DNA of 33,831 bases from Opitutaceae bacterium (GTDB lineage: Bacteria; Verrucomicrobiota; Verrucomicrobiia; Opitutales; Opitutaceae), in NCBI GenBank assembly GCA_018667915.1, contig JABIRI010000056.1:1-33831 (forward strand), written 5' to 3'. A model generated the notes under the pieces. That model did not search any database. It was given only the letters and a program-made list of their open reading frames with translations, and had not been told where the DNA came from. Of the stretch, positions 25,701-32,687 are shown one piece after another. Both the position numbers and the translations under genes were made by a program. The number at the start of each line of letters is the position of its first letter. Within the stretch, counting starts at the first letter, position 1.

Positions 25701-26708
25701 GATACGATCATTGAAAAGGCAGCCGAACTGAAGCCGGTTCCGGACTTCCTGCGAGGCGAACTCACGTTCTCAGACGAAGATGACCGAAGTATTACCAAAA
25801 CGAACTTGGTTTACATGTTAGGCGATGCGCCGAGCAAGGTGACCGATCAAGAGCTAGAGTCCAAACCCGGGGATGATCTCAAGTCTGAAACCGAAACGCT
25901 GACCGATGCTGTTTACAGTCTTCAACTCGACTTTGTGCAGAAGCATCGACTGGCCGAAGAGCTGGTGGTGGCGAGCCGTCGACTGGAGCTACTGGATCAG
26001 ATGAGCGCGTTAAAACCCGAGAACCCATCGCCGTTAATTGAGCGTGCGATTGAAGGTGCCGTGCTCACCGGACTCATCAGCGATATTTGGGGCAAACTTC
26101 CCGCCGAAGAGGAAGAAACCGAAGGTGCAGCAACGGATGCAACAACCGACGAGGAATCGGCAGAGACTGAACCTGAAGTTGAAATTGAGAAACTCGAGAA
26201 GACGATCCCGAGTGAAGCTGAGATTTTGGCATGGCTGAATGAAGCGGAAGTCTTGGCGGACGCTGATGGCGTGAGTCGGTTTTTTGGAGGAAAACCCGTC
26301 GCACTTCCCGGAGATCTCGAAGCCCGTGACGAAATCGCTGCGGAAGAAAAGCAGTGGACCGAAAAACGGGAATTTCTGGCTACCATCAATCGCCTCAAAG
26401 CAGACATGTTGCATACGAAAGGTGAGATGGACGAGGCGTGGGCTGGATTGGCTGAATTACAGCGTTGGGAACCGGAAGCAGCGAAAGATACAACCAAGTT
26501 ATTGGCGAAGTTCTACGATGCCGCAGGTTACACCGGATTGGCGTTAGAGTCGCTCAATGGCCGTATCGCCGAAGATCCCTATAATGTCGAACTGCTCAAT
26601 GAACGCATTGCCCTGTATCGCGAGCTCGGTTGGGAGAAGTTCGCCTTAGCCGACGAACGCCTGCTGGCGGTTAGATCTGCTAACTTAGCCCGAATCAATT
26701 CACTGTAA
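22710..26708 (+). CDS. Exported tripeptidyl-peptidase-II-like serine protease (S8 subtilase, 1332 aa)
   Basis: The protein starts with a signal peptide (about 1-29; WLLGAILSIYSLNLIAA). The subtilisin triad is present: Asp72 in IFDTGVDP, His298 in AHGTHVAS, Ser481 in NGTSMSAPS, with Asn394 of the oxyanion hole in SAGNEGP. The large Asp-His insertion (226 residues) and the His-Asn (96) and Asn-Ser (87) spacings match human tripeptidyl-peptidase II (about 220, 98, 87, as I recall). VLDMIDASGSGDVDTS after the Asp is also TPP II-like. The long C-terminal half has beta-rich parts, an acidic tract (about 1133-1165) and helical TPR-like repeats (about 1220-1330). It would remove tripeptides from peptide N-termini, here outside the cytoplasm. 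It stands alone, 54 bp after the pseudouridine synthase gene, with no clear Shine-Dalgarno. Confidence 0.9.
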   Translation: MLNPQSRSLAARWLLGAILSIYSLNLIAAESASVDIEALRSALIPKREVGADTFIAQNPTYDGRGVVVAIFDTGVDPAAAGLAVTSTGERKVLDMIDASGSGDVDTSAIVELDEEGMLAGLTGLTLELPAGISNPSGEFRVGLKPASELFPGAALRRLSNHVQSQWDAELSLIRRSADRNEDEALKAAEAKAPADRSREEQNLVALHEAQKALEDAYASSGPGLVYDCVVWHDGTDWRVIVDTNRNGDLSDDLELRPYGIAGEYGTFDEHTNATYAVQVYEEGDLLSIVTMSGAHGTHVASITASNFPDDPARNGVAPGAQILSIKIGDLRVGGGSYGPSERRAIATAARYGVDIMNASWGGSSTYQDGRDHNAMNYQLLADRFDILAVMSAGNEGPALSTAGSAGGESSRVLGVGAYASEQMGKALYNTIKDSPDAALQFSSRGPTKDGDIGVDIMAPGAAWASTSAETLRSAGMYNGTSMSAPSTSGVVALVMSAAKQNGMNPRPALMRKAMMLGATPINAEAEFTRGAGMANASGAWGKLQQLAAEPAFDVFYDVGVNGGTFVDRGRGLYLREPISELRRHVIADIAPHWPESSSSDDRFKFDEDFVLKPLDSWIEAPEFMHMANGSERMNLHLNIPERSEKSRERGDVIMSRVDAFVAGKEDLGAAFTVPLTIVRPADEDVFEEYKLATSIQLTPAMTARRFYSVPANAEKLLIKIKHTAEDPITRRFFLQVVTLAAEQGQHHYKSEHVAWIEEGDEHMMSVAVRGGGVTELAFNQYFYSPEATQLDLELEWQGVGLKPNTLVMEPNQGFLPVEISPMADAKISVEAKMASAVHVSLPVSTEDYYDDERAERPGSPLNPGPQQDRLVRLTYEVEFEEATTASLGGQQSYDFSEGFTGGRLKVIHESGEILYNTFPDPKKSFEFPKGKTTLIGEQSTYLTAILDEVKTLPLRINIPLKPAPSLGVLANQRARFMGSAASDFDLSGGRQHILFLQDTIIEKAAELKPVPDFLRGELTFSDEDDRSITKTNLVYMLGDAPSKVTDQELESKPGDDLKSETETLTDAVYSLQLDFVQKHRLAEELVVASRRLELLDQMSALKPENPSPLIERAIEGAVLTGLISDIWGKLPAEEEETEGAATDATTDEESAETEPEVEIEKLEKTIPSEAEILAWLNEAEVLADADGVSRFFGGKPVALPGDLEARDEIAAEEKQWTEKREFLATINRLKADMLHTKGEMDEAWAGLAELQRWEPEAAKDTTKLLAKFYDAAGYTGLALESLNGRIAEDPYNVELLNERIALYRELGWEKFALADERLLAVRSANLARINSL

Positions 26709-26735
26709 GCCGCAGCCTAGCGTCTGCCGACGACC

Positions 26736-27833
26736 CTACTGCTTGGGGAGTAGGAGTCGGACGGGCTGAGGCACATTGATGAGGCTTTGAGCGTAGGTGA
26801 GTTTACCGGTTTCCTGATCAATCGAGAACGTCGCAATCGTGCCGGATTTCTGTGAGGCCGCGATCAGCCAATTACCATCAGCGGTAATGGTGAAATTCCG
26901 GGGCCAGACACCGCGGGCGGGCTCATTTTCGATGAGGGTAATTTGCCCGGTGTCTGTGTCGCGTTTAAACACCGCCAAGGAGTCGTTTCCACGGTTGGCG
27001 GTATAAACGAAATCGCCACTCGGGTGGACCAGAATTTCTGAAACATTGTTCGTCTGTTCATCGAGATCTTCCGGTGCCGCATTCACATGTTGGATAACTG
27101 CGAAGGTGGCCTTATCGGCGTCATATTCGAAGGCCGTAACATGGTGGGAAAGCTCATCACTCACATAGGCAAATTTTTGATCCGCTGTGAACGCCATGTG
27201 GCGCGGACCGGAGCCGGCGGGAACGCCGGTCTTGTGCAGGAGCTTCAATTGCGGGTCGTCCCGATTCACAGCGAAGGTCCAGATTTCATCCGAACCCAGA
27301 TCGGTGACATGCAAGCTCTCTCCGCTCGGAGTAAATCCTGCCCAGTGGGGGCGAGATTGGGTCTGCACACGATGGGGCCCGTTTCCTTTGTGCATGAAGA
27401 TATCTTTCAGGCCATCAAACGATCCATCGGGGTTGAGGGCTACGAGGGTCGTAGCTTCGCTGCCGTAGTGGGCCGTGGACAGGAATCTCCCGGTATTATC
27501 CACGGCGATGTGAGCTGGAACAGAAACGGGCAAAATCAGGGTGTCGAGTTCATCGACTTCTCCGTCGGCATTGAGACGGAGGGCCTTGACGCCGCTGGAT
27601 TTTCTCTCTCGCCAAGAGCTGTAAACCACCGAGTGGTTGGGATGCCACACCAGCCAGCTTCCAGAGCCAAATTCGTGGATCAGTTCGGGCGAAGCGAGTT
27701 TGCCGGAGTTGAGATCAATCGCGGTCCGATAGACTCCGCCTTGGCCCGCGATTAAAATAGCAGATTCGGTTTTAGCCGTGAGAAATGAAGCGGTGGATAA
27801 GGACAAGGTGAGGAGGGCAGGTAAAATTTTCAT
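26736..27833 (-). CDS. Exported lactonase-family beta-propeller protein
   Basis: The 365-residue product has a signal peptide (about 1-20; ALLTLSLSTASFLTA) and repeated WD-like blade motifs typical of the seven-bladed lactonase family (YbhE/Pgl type): HIAVDNTGRFLSTAHYGS, SGPRHMAFTADQKFAYVSDEL, ILVHPSGDFVYTANRGNDSLAVF and PRNFTITADGNWLIAASQ. Cytoplasmic members hydrolyse 6-phosphogluconolactone, but this one is exported, so another lactone or a non-enzymatic role is likely. Its ATG overlaps the TGA of the M14 gene (ATGA), so the two are co-translated. It converges with the TPP II-like gene, 27 bp apart. Confidence 0.86.
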   Translation of the reverse strand: MKILPALLTLSLSTASFLTAKTESAILIAGQGGVYRTAIDLNSGKLASPELIHEFGSGSWLVWHPNHSVVYSSWRERKSSGVKALRLNADGEVDELDTLILPVSVPAHIAVDNTGRFLSTAHYGSEATTLVALNPDGSFDGLKDIFMHKGNGPHRVQTQSRPHWAGFTPSGESLHVTDLGSDEIWTFAVNRDDPQLKLLHKTGVPAGSGPRHMAFTADQKFAYVSDELSHHVTAFEYDADKATFAVIQHVNAAPEDLDEQTNNVSEILVHPSGDFVYTANRGNDSLAVFKRDTDTGQITLIENEPARGVWPRNFTITADGNWLIAASQKSGTIATFSIDQETGKLTYAQSLINVPQPVRLLLPKQ

Positions 27834-28597
27834 GGAGTAAGATCGAGGAAGGAAGAACTGATGGCGGTGGATACCGTTTTTTTGAAGGCTGAAATTCGAT
27901 CAGCCCGGGGCAATGCTGACGGCGTTTCGAACGTATAAGAAAGATCACCGTGATATTTGAAGAGATAGATGGCCTCCGGCCAAGTGTCGCGCAGGGCCGG
28001 ATCACTTTGGGGGCGAATGATCGCGGTTTCGTCAATTGGACGACCATCAATTTGCTCCCCGGGCTCGATGGGGATATGCCAAGCCGCCGCGTCGCGAATG
28101 GAACGGGCCTTATGAGGGACCGACTGACGGGATAGTTCGTAGAGGTAGAATCCCGTAGCCTCCCAGTCCTCGTGAAGGCATAGACTGAGATTGAAGCGCG
28201 GTTGTTTTCGGAGCCAATTCAGGTGAGCTTTTACTTCGACTGATACGGGACTGAGATAATCGCGATTGAGGTCAATGCCCTCGGCGTTCTCGCGTTGGCC
28301 ACTTGAAAATCCAGTAGGATTGAGCATCGGAATCAGAAACCAATTGGCACGATCATCGAAGAAACCGGCTTGTAACAAAGCAAGGAGGGCCTCGGGCGGA
28401 GCGGGTTCGTCACCATGCACTCCGCTGGATAAATAAAAACGAGGATGCGGTCCGGCGGTCCGCTTGGTGAATGCTATCAATGGAAAATCATCCCGATAGC
28501 CCATCAATTCTTCTCGGAACCCGAGCCGCGCGGCTTCGGCACGAAAGCGTGCGAGCAATGCAACGGGATCAAGCGGGCAGGCTTTGACAGGGGGCAT
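27830..28597 (-). CDS. M14-family zinc carboxypeptidase-like protein
   Basis: The product of about 255 residues has the zinc site of M14 metallopeptidases: GVHGDEP (His61 and Glu64, numbering from the ATG), [12 protein letters not shown] with the substrate-carboxylate Asn-Arg, CLHEDW (His142) and the catalytic Glu224 in YTFETPS. Its small size is like the MpaA/succinylglutamate-desuccinylase-type group rather than the digestive enzymes, so a murein-peptide or small acyl-amino-acid substrate is possible. No signal peptide is evident. I choose the ATG at 28597; a GTG at 28603 would add two residues. It overlaps the lactonase gene by 4 nt and is divergent from gltX. Confidence 0.85.
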   Translation of the reverse strand: MPPVKACPLDPVALLARFRAEAARLGFREELMGYRDDFPLIAFTKRTAGPHPRFYLSSGVHGDEPAPPEALLALLQAGFFDDRANWFLIPMLNPTGFSSGQRENAEGIDLNRDYLSPVSVEVKAHLNWLRKQPRFNLSLCLHEDWEATGFYLYELSRQSVPHKARSIRDAAAWHIPIEPGEQIDGRPIDETAIIRPQSDPALRDTWPEAIYLFKYHGDLSYTFETPSALPRADRISAFKKTVSTAISSSFLDLTP

Positions 28598-28617
28598 GCT
28601 CACGTTCTTGCTGGCCG

Positions 28618-28650
28618 ATCCCGGAGTTCACAAGCCGGGATTCATATAAT
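28618..28650 (+). promoter_or_regulatory. Inverted repeat and perfect -10 hexamer before gltX
   Basis: ATCCCGG (28618-28624) and CCGGGAT (28635-28641) form a perfect 7-bp inverted repeat with a 10-nt spacer, followed at once by TATAAT (28645-28650). The gltX ATG begins at 28655. A -10 box this close would give a leaderless mRNA. No -35 match lies at 16-18 bp. The site is also in the 51-57 bp shared with the divergent M14 gene. Confidence 0.5.
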
Positions 28651-28654
28651 CGTC

Positions 28655-29995
28655 ATGTCACAAGTTCGCGTTCGTTTCGCTCCCAGCCCCACGGGGTTTT
28701 TCCATATCGGCAGTGCCCGCACGGCATTGTTTAACTGGCTCTATGCCCGCCACACGGGGGGCAAGTTCGTGCTTCGCATCGAAGATACCGATAAGGAGCG
28801 CAACAGTGACGAGTATTTGGAAGTGATTTACTCCAGCTTACGTTGGTTGGGAATGGATTGGGATGAAGGACCCGAAATCGGCGGGGATTTTGGTCCTTAT
28901 CGCCAAAGCGAGCGCGACGGAATTTATCAGGACTACATTGAGAAACTAAAAGCCGCCGACCGACTCTACGAAAAAGAGGGTGCATGGTGGTTTAGGATCT
29001 CAGGTGAACCGCAAATTATTGAAGACCAGATTCGTGGCCGCGTAGAACGCACTGAGGAGAAAGACTTCGTCGTGGTGCGCTCGAATGGATCACCGGTGTT
29101 TCACCTCGTGAATGTCGTCGATGACATCACGATGGGTATTACCCACGTGATACGCGGTGAGGATCATCTTTCCAATACCAGCAAACACACCGAGCTCTTA
29201 AAGGCCCTCGGAGCACCGTTGCCAACGTTTGCCCACATTCCGCTCATCCTGCGACAAGATGGTCCCGGCAAAATGTCGAAACGGGATCAAGGCGCGCTGG
29301 TCGAAGAATACCAGAAGCGCGGATACTTGCCGGAATCCGTGGTGAATTTTCTTTGTTTGCTCGGTTGGAATCCGAAGGACGATCAGGAGAAAATGCCCAT
29401 CGCGGAAATTATTTCACGTTTCGATTTCCCCGGGGTCAATCAAAGCAACGCCCGCTTCGACGAGCGGAAGATGGCGCATCTCAATATGTCGTATCTGCTG
29501 GAACTTCCATCGAATGACTTCCTAGCCAAGGCTCGGGACTTTTTCGCGGCCACTCCGAAACACGCGGCGATTATGAGTTCGGTGTCAGAGGATTACTTCG
29601 CGGCGGTCATGGAAATCAGCCAGCCGAAGATTAAGGCGGTCGAGGAACTGCCGGCCTATATTTCATACTTCTGTTCCGATGAGTTTCCTTGGAACCCCAA
29701 AGCGCTCAAGAAGACCTTCAAGAAGGGCGAACCTTTGGCGCGCTTGGCTGAATTGAAAGATTTACTTGCGGGCCAAGATTCGCTCAATGACGAAACCGCC
29801 GTCGAAGACGCGATGAAAGCCATGGCCGAATCCAATGGAAACGGCTTTGGGGATTATCAAGCGATCGCACGACTTTCGGTCACCGGAACAAATGCCGGCC
29901 CGGGCATCACGCAAATCTTCCGGGTGCTCGGTAAAGATAGCGTGGTTGAGCGGATGGAACGTTTCCTCGCGAGCCCGCCTGAAATTCCGGCCTGA
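28655..29995 (+). CDS. gltX: Glutamyl-tRNA synthetase
   Basis: The 446-residue class I synthetase joins glutamate to tRNA-Glu. [15 protein letters not shown] (8-22) holds the HIGH-type motif, [14 protein letters not shown] follows, and [13 protein letters not shown] holds KMSKR (about 206-210). The C-terminal anticodon-binding helical domain is complete. The frame is open upstream to 28445, but that part lies antisense to the M14 gene; the ATG at 28655 gives the universal N-terminus. Since a glutaminyl-tRNA synthetase gene is in the same window, this enzyme need not misacylate tRNA-Gln and may be the discriminating type. It converges with the secreted protein gene, 11 bp apart. Confidence 0.96.
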   Translation: MSQVRVRFAPSPTGFFHIGSARTALFNWLYARHTGGKFVLRIEDTDKERNSDEYLEVIYSSLRWLGMDWDEGPEIGGDFGPYRQSERDGIYQDYIEKLKAADRLYEKEGAWWFRISGEPQIIEDQIRGRVERTEEKDFVVVRSNGSPVFHLVNVVDDITMGITHVIRGEDHLSNTSKHTELLKALGAPLPTFAHIPLILRQDGPGKMSKRDQGALVEEYQKRGYLPESVVNFLCLLGWNPKDDQEKMPIAEIISRFDFPGVNQSNARFDERKMAHLNMSYLLELPSNDFLAKARDFFAATPKHAAIMSSVSEDYFAAVMEISQPKIKAVEELPAYISYFCSDEFPWNPKALKKTFKKGEPLARLAELKDLLAGQDSLNDETAVEDAMKAMAESNGNGFGDYQAIARLSVTGTNAGPGITQIFRVLGKDSVVERMERFLASPPEIPA

Positions 29996-30006
29996 TCCTC
30001 GGGCAA

Positions 30007-30651
30007 CTACCTCGACGGTCGGGCGTAAACCTCGATCCAATCGAGACGTGAACACGCGTGGCTGTTGCCACCGACCATCAAATCGGTGAATCCGATTTGA
30101 GTCACCCGAGAGAGGTCAGCGTCCGTGACGACGGGATGCTCTTCGACGATCAACTCCATGTTCAGTTTTCGCCATGCGATATTGGCCATCACGAACTCCC
30201 GTTCTCGCCAGTCATCCGAAGGCCCATCTCCCACATCGCTGACCAACCAGTCACGATTCTCCAATTGGACGATGATCCTCAAAACGCGAAAACCACTCTG
30301 TTTGGAGCGCCAGCGCACTTTGGCTTGGCCCGTGAGGTCGAAGGGGCCTGATTTGGGCTGAAGGGAAACGGCCCAATTGCTGGCGACGCTGCGCCCTGAC
30401 CAGATGTAATACGGGTCATCCGCCGGTTGGTCGTGATTGCTCTTCTTGATCAAATCTTTCGACGAACCATGCAGGTGTAGAATAAGGTCAGGGTTTGCGA
30501 CGTGATTCTGATTTACCGGCAGCTCGGCCGGAGTTTCTTTCCAGTCTTCACGAAAGAGAAGTGTGGGCCGTTGAGCGTGACTGGTCGAAACTGAGATCGC
30601 GCAGACGATAACGAGTGTTTTGAGCAAGAGACGAAGGGCGGTGGGGGGCAT
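30007..30651 (-). CDS. Exported protein of unknown function downstream of the sulfatase
   Basis: The product of about 214 residues has a signal peptide (LRLLLKTLVIVCAISVSTSHAQ) when started at the ATG at 30649-30651; a TTG at 30693 would add 14 residues before it. The mature part is rich in Trp and Asp with alternating polar/hydrophobic residues (LTGQAKVRWRSKQSGF, LRIIVQLENRDWLVSD), a pattern seen in beta-sandwich carbohydrate-binding domains, but no family is recognised. It follows the sulfatase gene by 62 bp on the same strand, so it may bind or help process the same sulfated polymer. That link is inference from position only. Confidence 0.72.
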   Translation of the reverse strand: MPPTALRLLLKTLVIVCAISVSTSHAQRPTLLFREDWKETPAELPVNQNHVANPDLILHLHGSSKDLIKKSNHDQPADDPYYIWSGRSVASNWAVSLQPKSGPFDLTGQAKVRWRSKQSGFRVLRIIVQLENRDWLVSDVGDGPSDDWREREFVMANIAWRKLNMELIVEEHPVVTDADLSRVTQIGFTDLMVGGNSHACSRLDWIEVYARPSR

Positions 30652-30713
30652 GAGTGTGATGGAAACAACCCGGATCGTCTCTCTCAAGACCAACCACGCG
30701 GAAGAATCAGGAA

Positions 30714-32165
30714 CTACTTCGGCTCTGCCGCCGCATCACGATCATCGTAGTGCTTGGCACTTTCGCTCTGCCAGAAAGGCGAGGAATCCCACAGCGGAAC
30801 CGTGGGTAGCATCGATTCCCAGTCGGCCAATTCCTTGAACAAGGCTTCAGTGCGTTCCCGTTCTTCGAACGACAGGTCATTGAGTTCTCCCGCATCCTCA
30901 TGGGGGGCAAATAACTCGGCGGGCCGATGAGAGAGACGCAATAACTTGCGGTCCCCGTTTCTCACTGCGGCTTGACCTTGTAGTCGCCAAAAGAGGCTCC
31001 GGGGTTTGGCCGGACTTTCGGCCCGGAGATAAGGCAGGAGATTGATGCCATCATAAGCCCCAAATTTTTGAACCCCGCGTTTATGATTGCGGGGGTCTTC
31101 GTGAGACAGAGGCGCACGAAGAGGTAACGGAGCAGCGTTTGCGGCGGTTAAGAAGGAAGGAAGGAGATCGAGTGCCGAAACGGGCTCGGTATAGGTTTTT
31201 CCGGCCGGTAATGCGGCGGGCCACGACCAGATCATGGGCACCCGGATACCGCCTTCTTTCAGCGCTCCCTTGCCGCCGGAGAGAGGACCATTCCAACTAC
31301 CGTTGCTGGAAGGGCCGCCGTTATCGGAAAAGAAAACAATCAGCGTATTCTCCATTTCCCCGTTCGATTTGAGCCAATCATGAATTCGGCCGACACCTCG
31401 ATCCAATGCCCACATCATGGCGGCATACGTGCGTCGGATGGGATCCTCGATGTGCGTGAATTTTGCCAGATCGGCCTCAGTCGCATGCATCGGCCCATGC
31501 GGGGCATTATAGGACATGAAAACGAACCAAGGGGTTTTCTGGGTCTTTTGATCCGCCATCCAACGAATCCCTTCGTCAGTGAAGAAATCGGTCAGATAGT
31601 CATTTGAGAACTCCGTGACGGGAGTGCCGTTTCGTTCGATGCTATTTCGGTCCCTCAAGGGGAAATAGCTATGACTTCCGGCCAGCATGCCGCAGAAGTA
31701 ATCAAAGCCGCGTTCGTTCGGGTGGAAACCAGGGCCGATACCCTGATGCCATTTCCCGATTAAAGCAGTAGCGTAGCCGGCTGACCGCAAGTGATCACCA
31801 AGGGTCAACTCACCGGGAGGTAGGCCGAGTAATTCGGGTCGAGTCGCGTAATGTTTATCGTCGCGATTGAGGTTTCCCTCGTATCCAAAACGCCGGGGGT
31901 CGCGTCCGGTCAGGAGGCCCGCGCGTGAAGGTGAGCATACCGAGCTCACAACGTAACCTTGGCTGCAAAACACCCCGGAACGGGCGAGGGCATCCAGATG
32001 CGGGGTGCGGAGTTTTTCGCTCCCGGTGAAGCCGGTATCGCCGTATCCCATATCATCGGCCAGGACGAGGATGATGTTGGGAGCAGTAGGCGAGGCCGCA
32101 AAAATAACCGGAGTGAAGAAAGTCGCGAGTGTCAGGGCCACGACAGTGCAGATACGTGTATTCAA
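30714..32165 (-). CDS. Exported sulfatase (type I, formylglycine)
   Basis: The 483-residue product has a signal peptide (about 1-23; TVVALTLATFFTPVIFA), the metal site NIILVLADDMGYGD (Asp37-Asp38) and the sulfatase signature CSPSRAGLLTG with Cys77, the residue that must be oxidised to formylglycine. GKWHQG and FFSDNGGPSSNG, the latter with the second metal-ligand pair Asp-Asn, complete the active site. Such S1 arylsulfatase-like enzymes remove sulfate from polysaccharides or other esters; the substrate is open. The start appears to be a TTG at 32163-32165, as no ATG or GTG in frame keeps the signal peptide. A formylglycine-generating enzyme is not in the window. The next gene encodes a secreted protein. 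Confidence 0.9.
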   Translation of the reverse strand: MNTRICTVVALTLATFFTPVIFAASPTAPNIILVLADDMGYGDTGFTGSEKLRTPHLDALARSGVFCSQGYVVSSVCSPSRAGLLTGRDPRRFGYEGNLNRDDKHYATRPELLGLPPGELTLGDHLRSAGYATALIGKWHQGIGPGFHPNERGFDYFCGMLAGSHSYFPLRDRNSIERNGTPVTEFSNDYLTDFFTDEGIRWMADQKTQKTPWFVFMSYNAPHGPMHATEADLAKFTHIEDPIRRTYAAMMWALDRGVGRIHDWLKSNGEMENTLIVFFSDNGGPSSNGSWNGPLSGGKGALKEGGIRVPMIWSWPAALPAGKTYTEPVSALDLLPSFLTAANAAPLPLRAPLSHEDPRNHKRGVQKFGAYDGINLLPYLRAESPAKPRSLFWRLQGQAAVRNGDRKLLRLSHRPAELFAPHEDAGELNDLSFEERERTEALFKELADWESMLPTVPLWDSSPFWQSESAKHYDDRDAAAEPK

Positions 32166-32239
32166 GGGGAGATGAGGAGCAATGGAATGGAGAATGGATG
32201 AACCTCGCGCGCAATCAAACCATCATGAACAAGGCCGAA

Positions 32240-32629
32240 TCAGGCGCTACCGTCTGCGGTAGACTCACCCAAGATATACCGCGCCTCATGCAAGAGTTCC
32301 GCCGGCGCGATGGGTTTGCTCAAAGCAGTCTTCGCCCCCATGCTTTTAGCCATGGACAGGTAGTCGGTGGCACCGACTCGCCCTCCACCCGAAACCGCGA
32401 TGATGGGCAATTCGGGGAACCGCTTGCGGACGGTCATGATCGTCTCGAATCCCTCCATCTCGGGCATAATCACGTCCGTTACCATGATATCAAAATTACC
32501 GCCGTCTAATTGGAGTAATGCCTCTTTTCCGTTTCGAGCGGTGACGACGGTTTGATCATTCGCGCTGAGGTATGCGGACTGAACTTCGAGGAGTTCCTCG
32601 TTATCGTCGACTAAGAGAAATTTTGCCAT
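32240..32629 (-). CDS. Stand-alone response-regulator receiver (CheY-like)
   Basis: The 129-residue product is a single receiver domain: FLLVDDN (Asp8, Asp9) binds Mg2+, MVTDVIMP holds the phospho-acceptor Asp52, IAVSGG gives Ser80 and ALSKPI gives Lys105. There is no output domain, so signalling must go through binding to a partner or through a phosphorelay. No histidine kinase is adjacent. The gene lies between glnS and the sulfatase with 58- and 74-bp gaps on the same strand; a functional link to either is not shown. Confidence 0.9.
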   Translation of the reverse strand: MAKFLLVDDNEELLEVQSAYLSANDQTVVTARNGKEALLQLDGGNFDIMVTDVIMPEMEGFETIMTVRKRFPELPIIAVSGGGRVGATDYLSMAKSMGAKTALSKPIAPAELLHEARYILGESTADGSA

Positions 32630-32687
32630 TAATTTGCGGACTTCGACGAAAGACTGTTTCGTTTCGGGTAGGTTACCAGTCGGGAAA

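Noticed and set aside
26735-26754. Hairpin CCTACT/AGTAGG between the TPP II-like and lactonase genes as a terminator
   Set aside because: Only 6 bp, with no T-run on either strand, and it overlaps the lactonase stop.
27087-27755. Plus-strand open frame opposite the lactonase gene
   Set aside because: Shadow of beta-propeller repeats; the minus strand has a signal peptide and blade motifs.
28445-28654. N-terminal extension of GltX
   Set aside because: The extension is antisense to the M14 gene; GluRS proteins begin at the RFAPSPTG segment.
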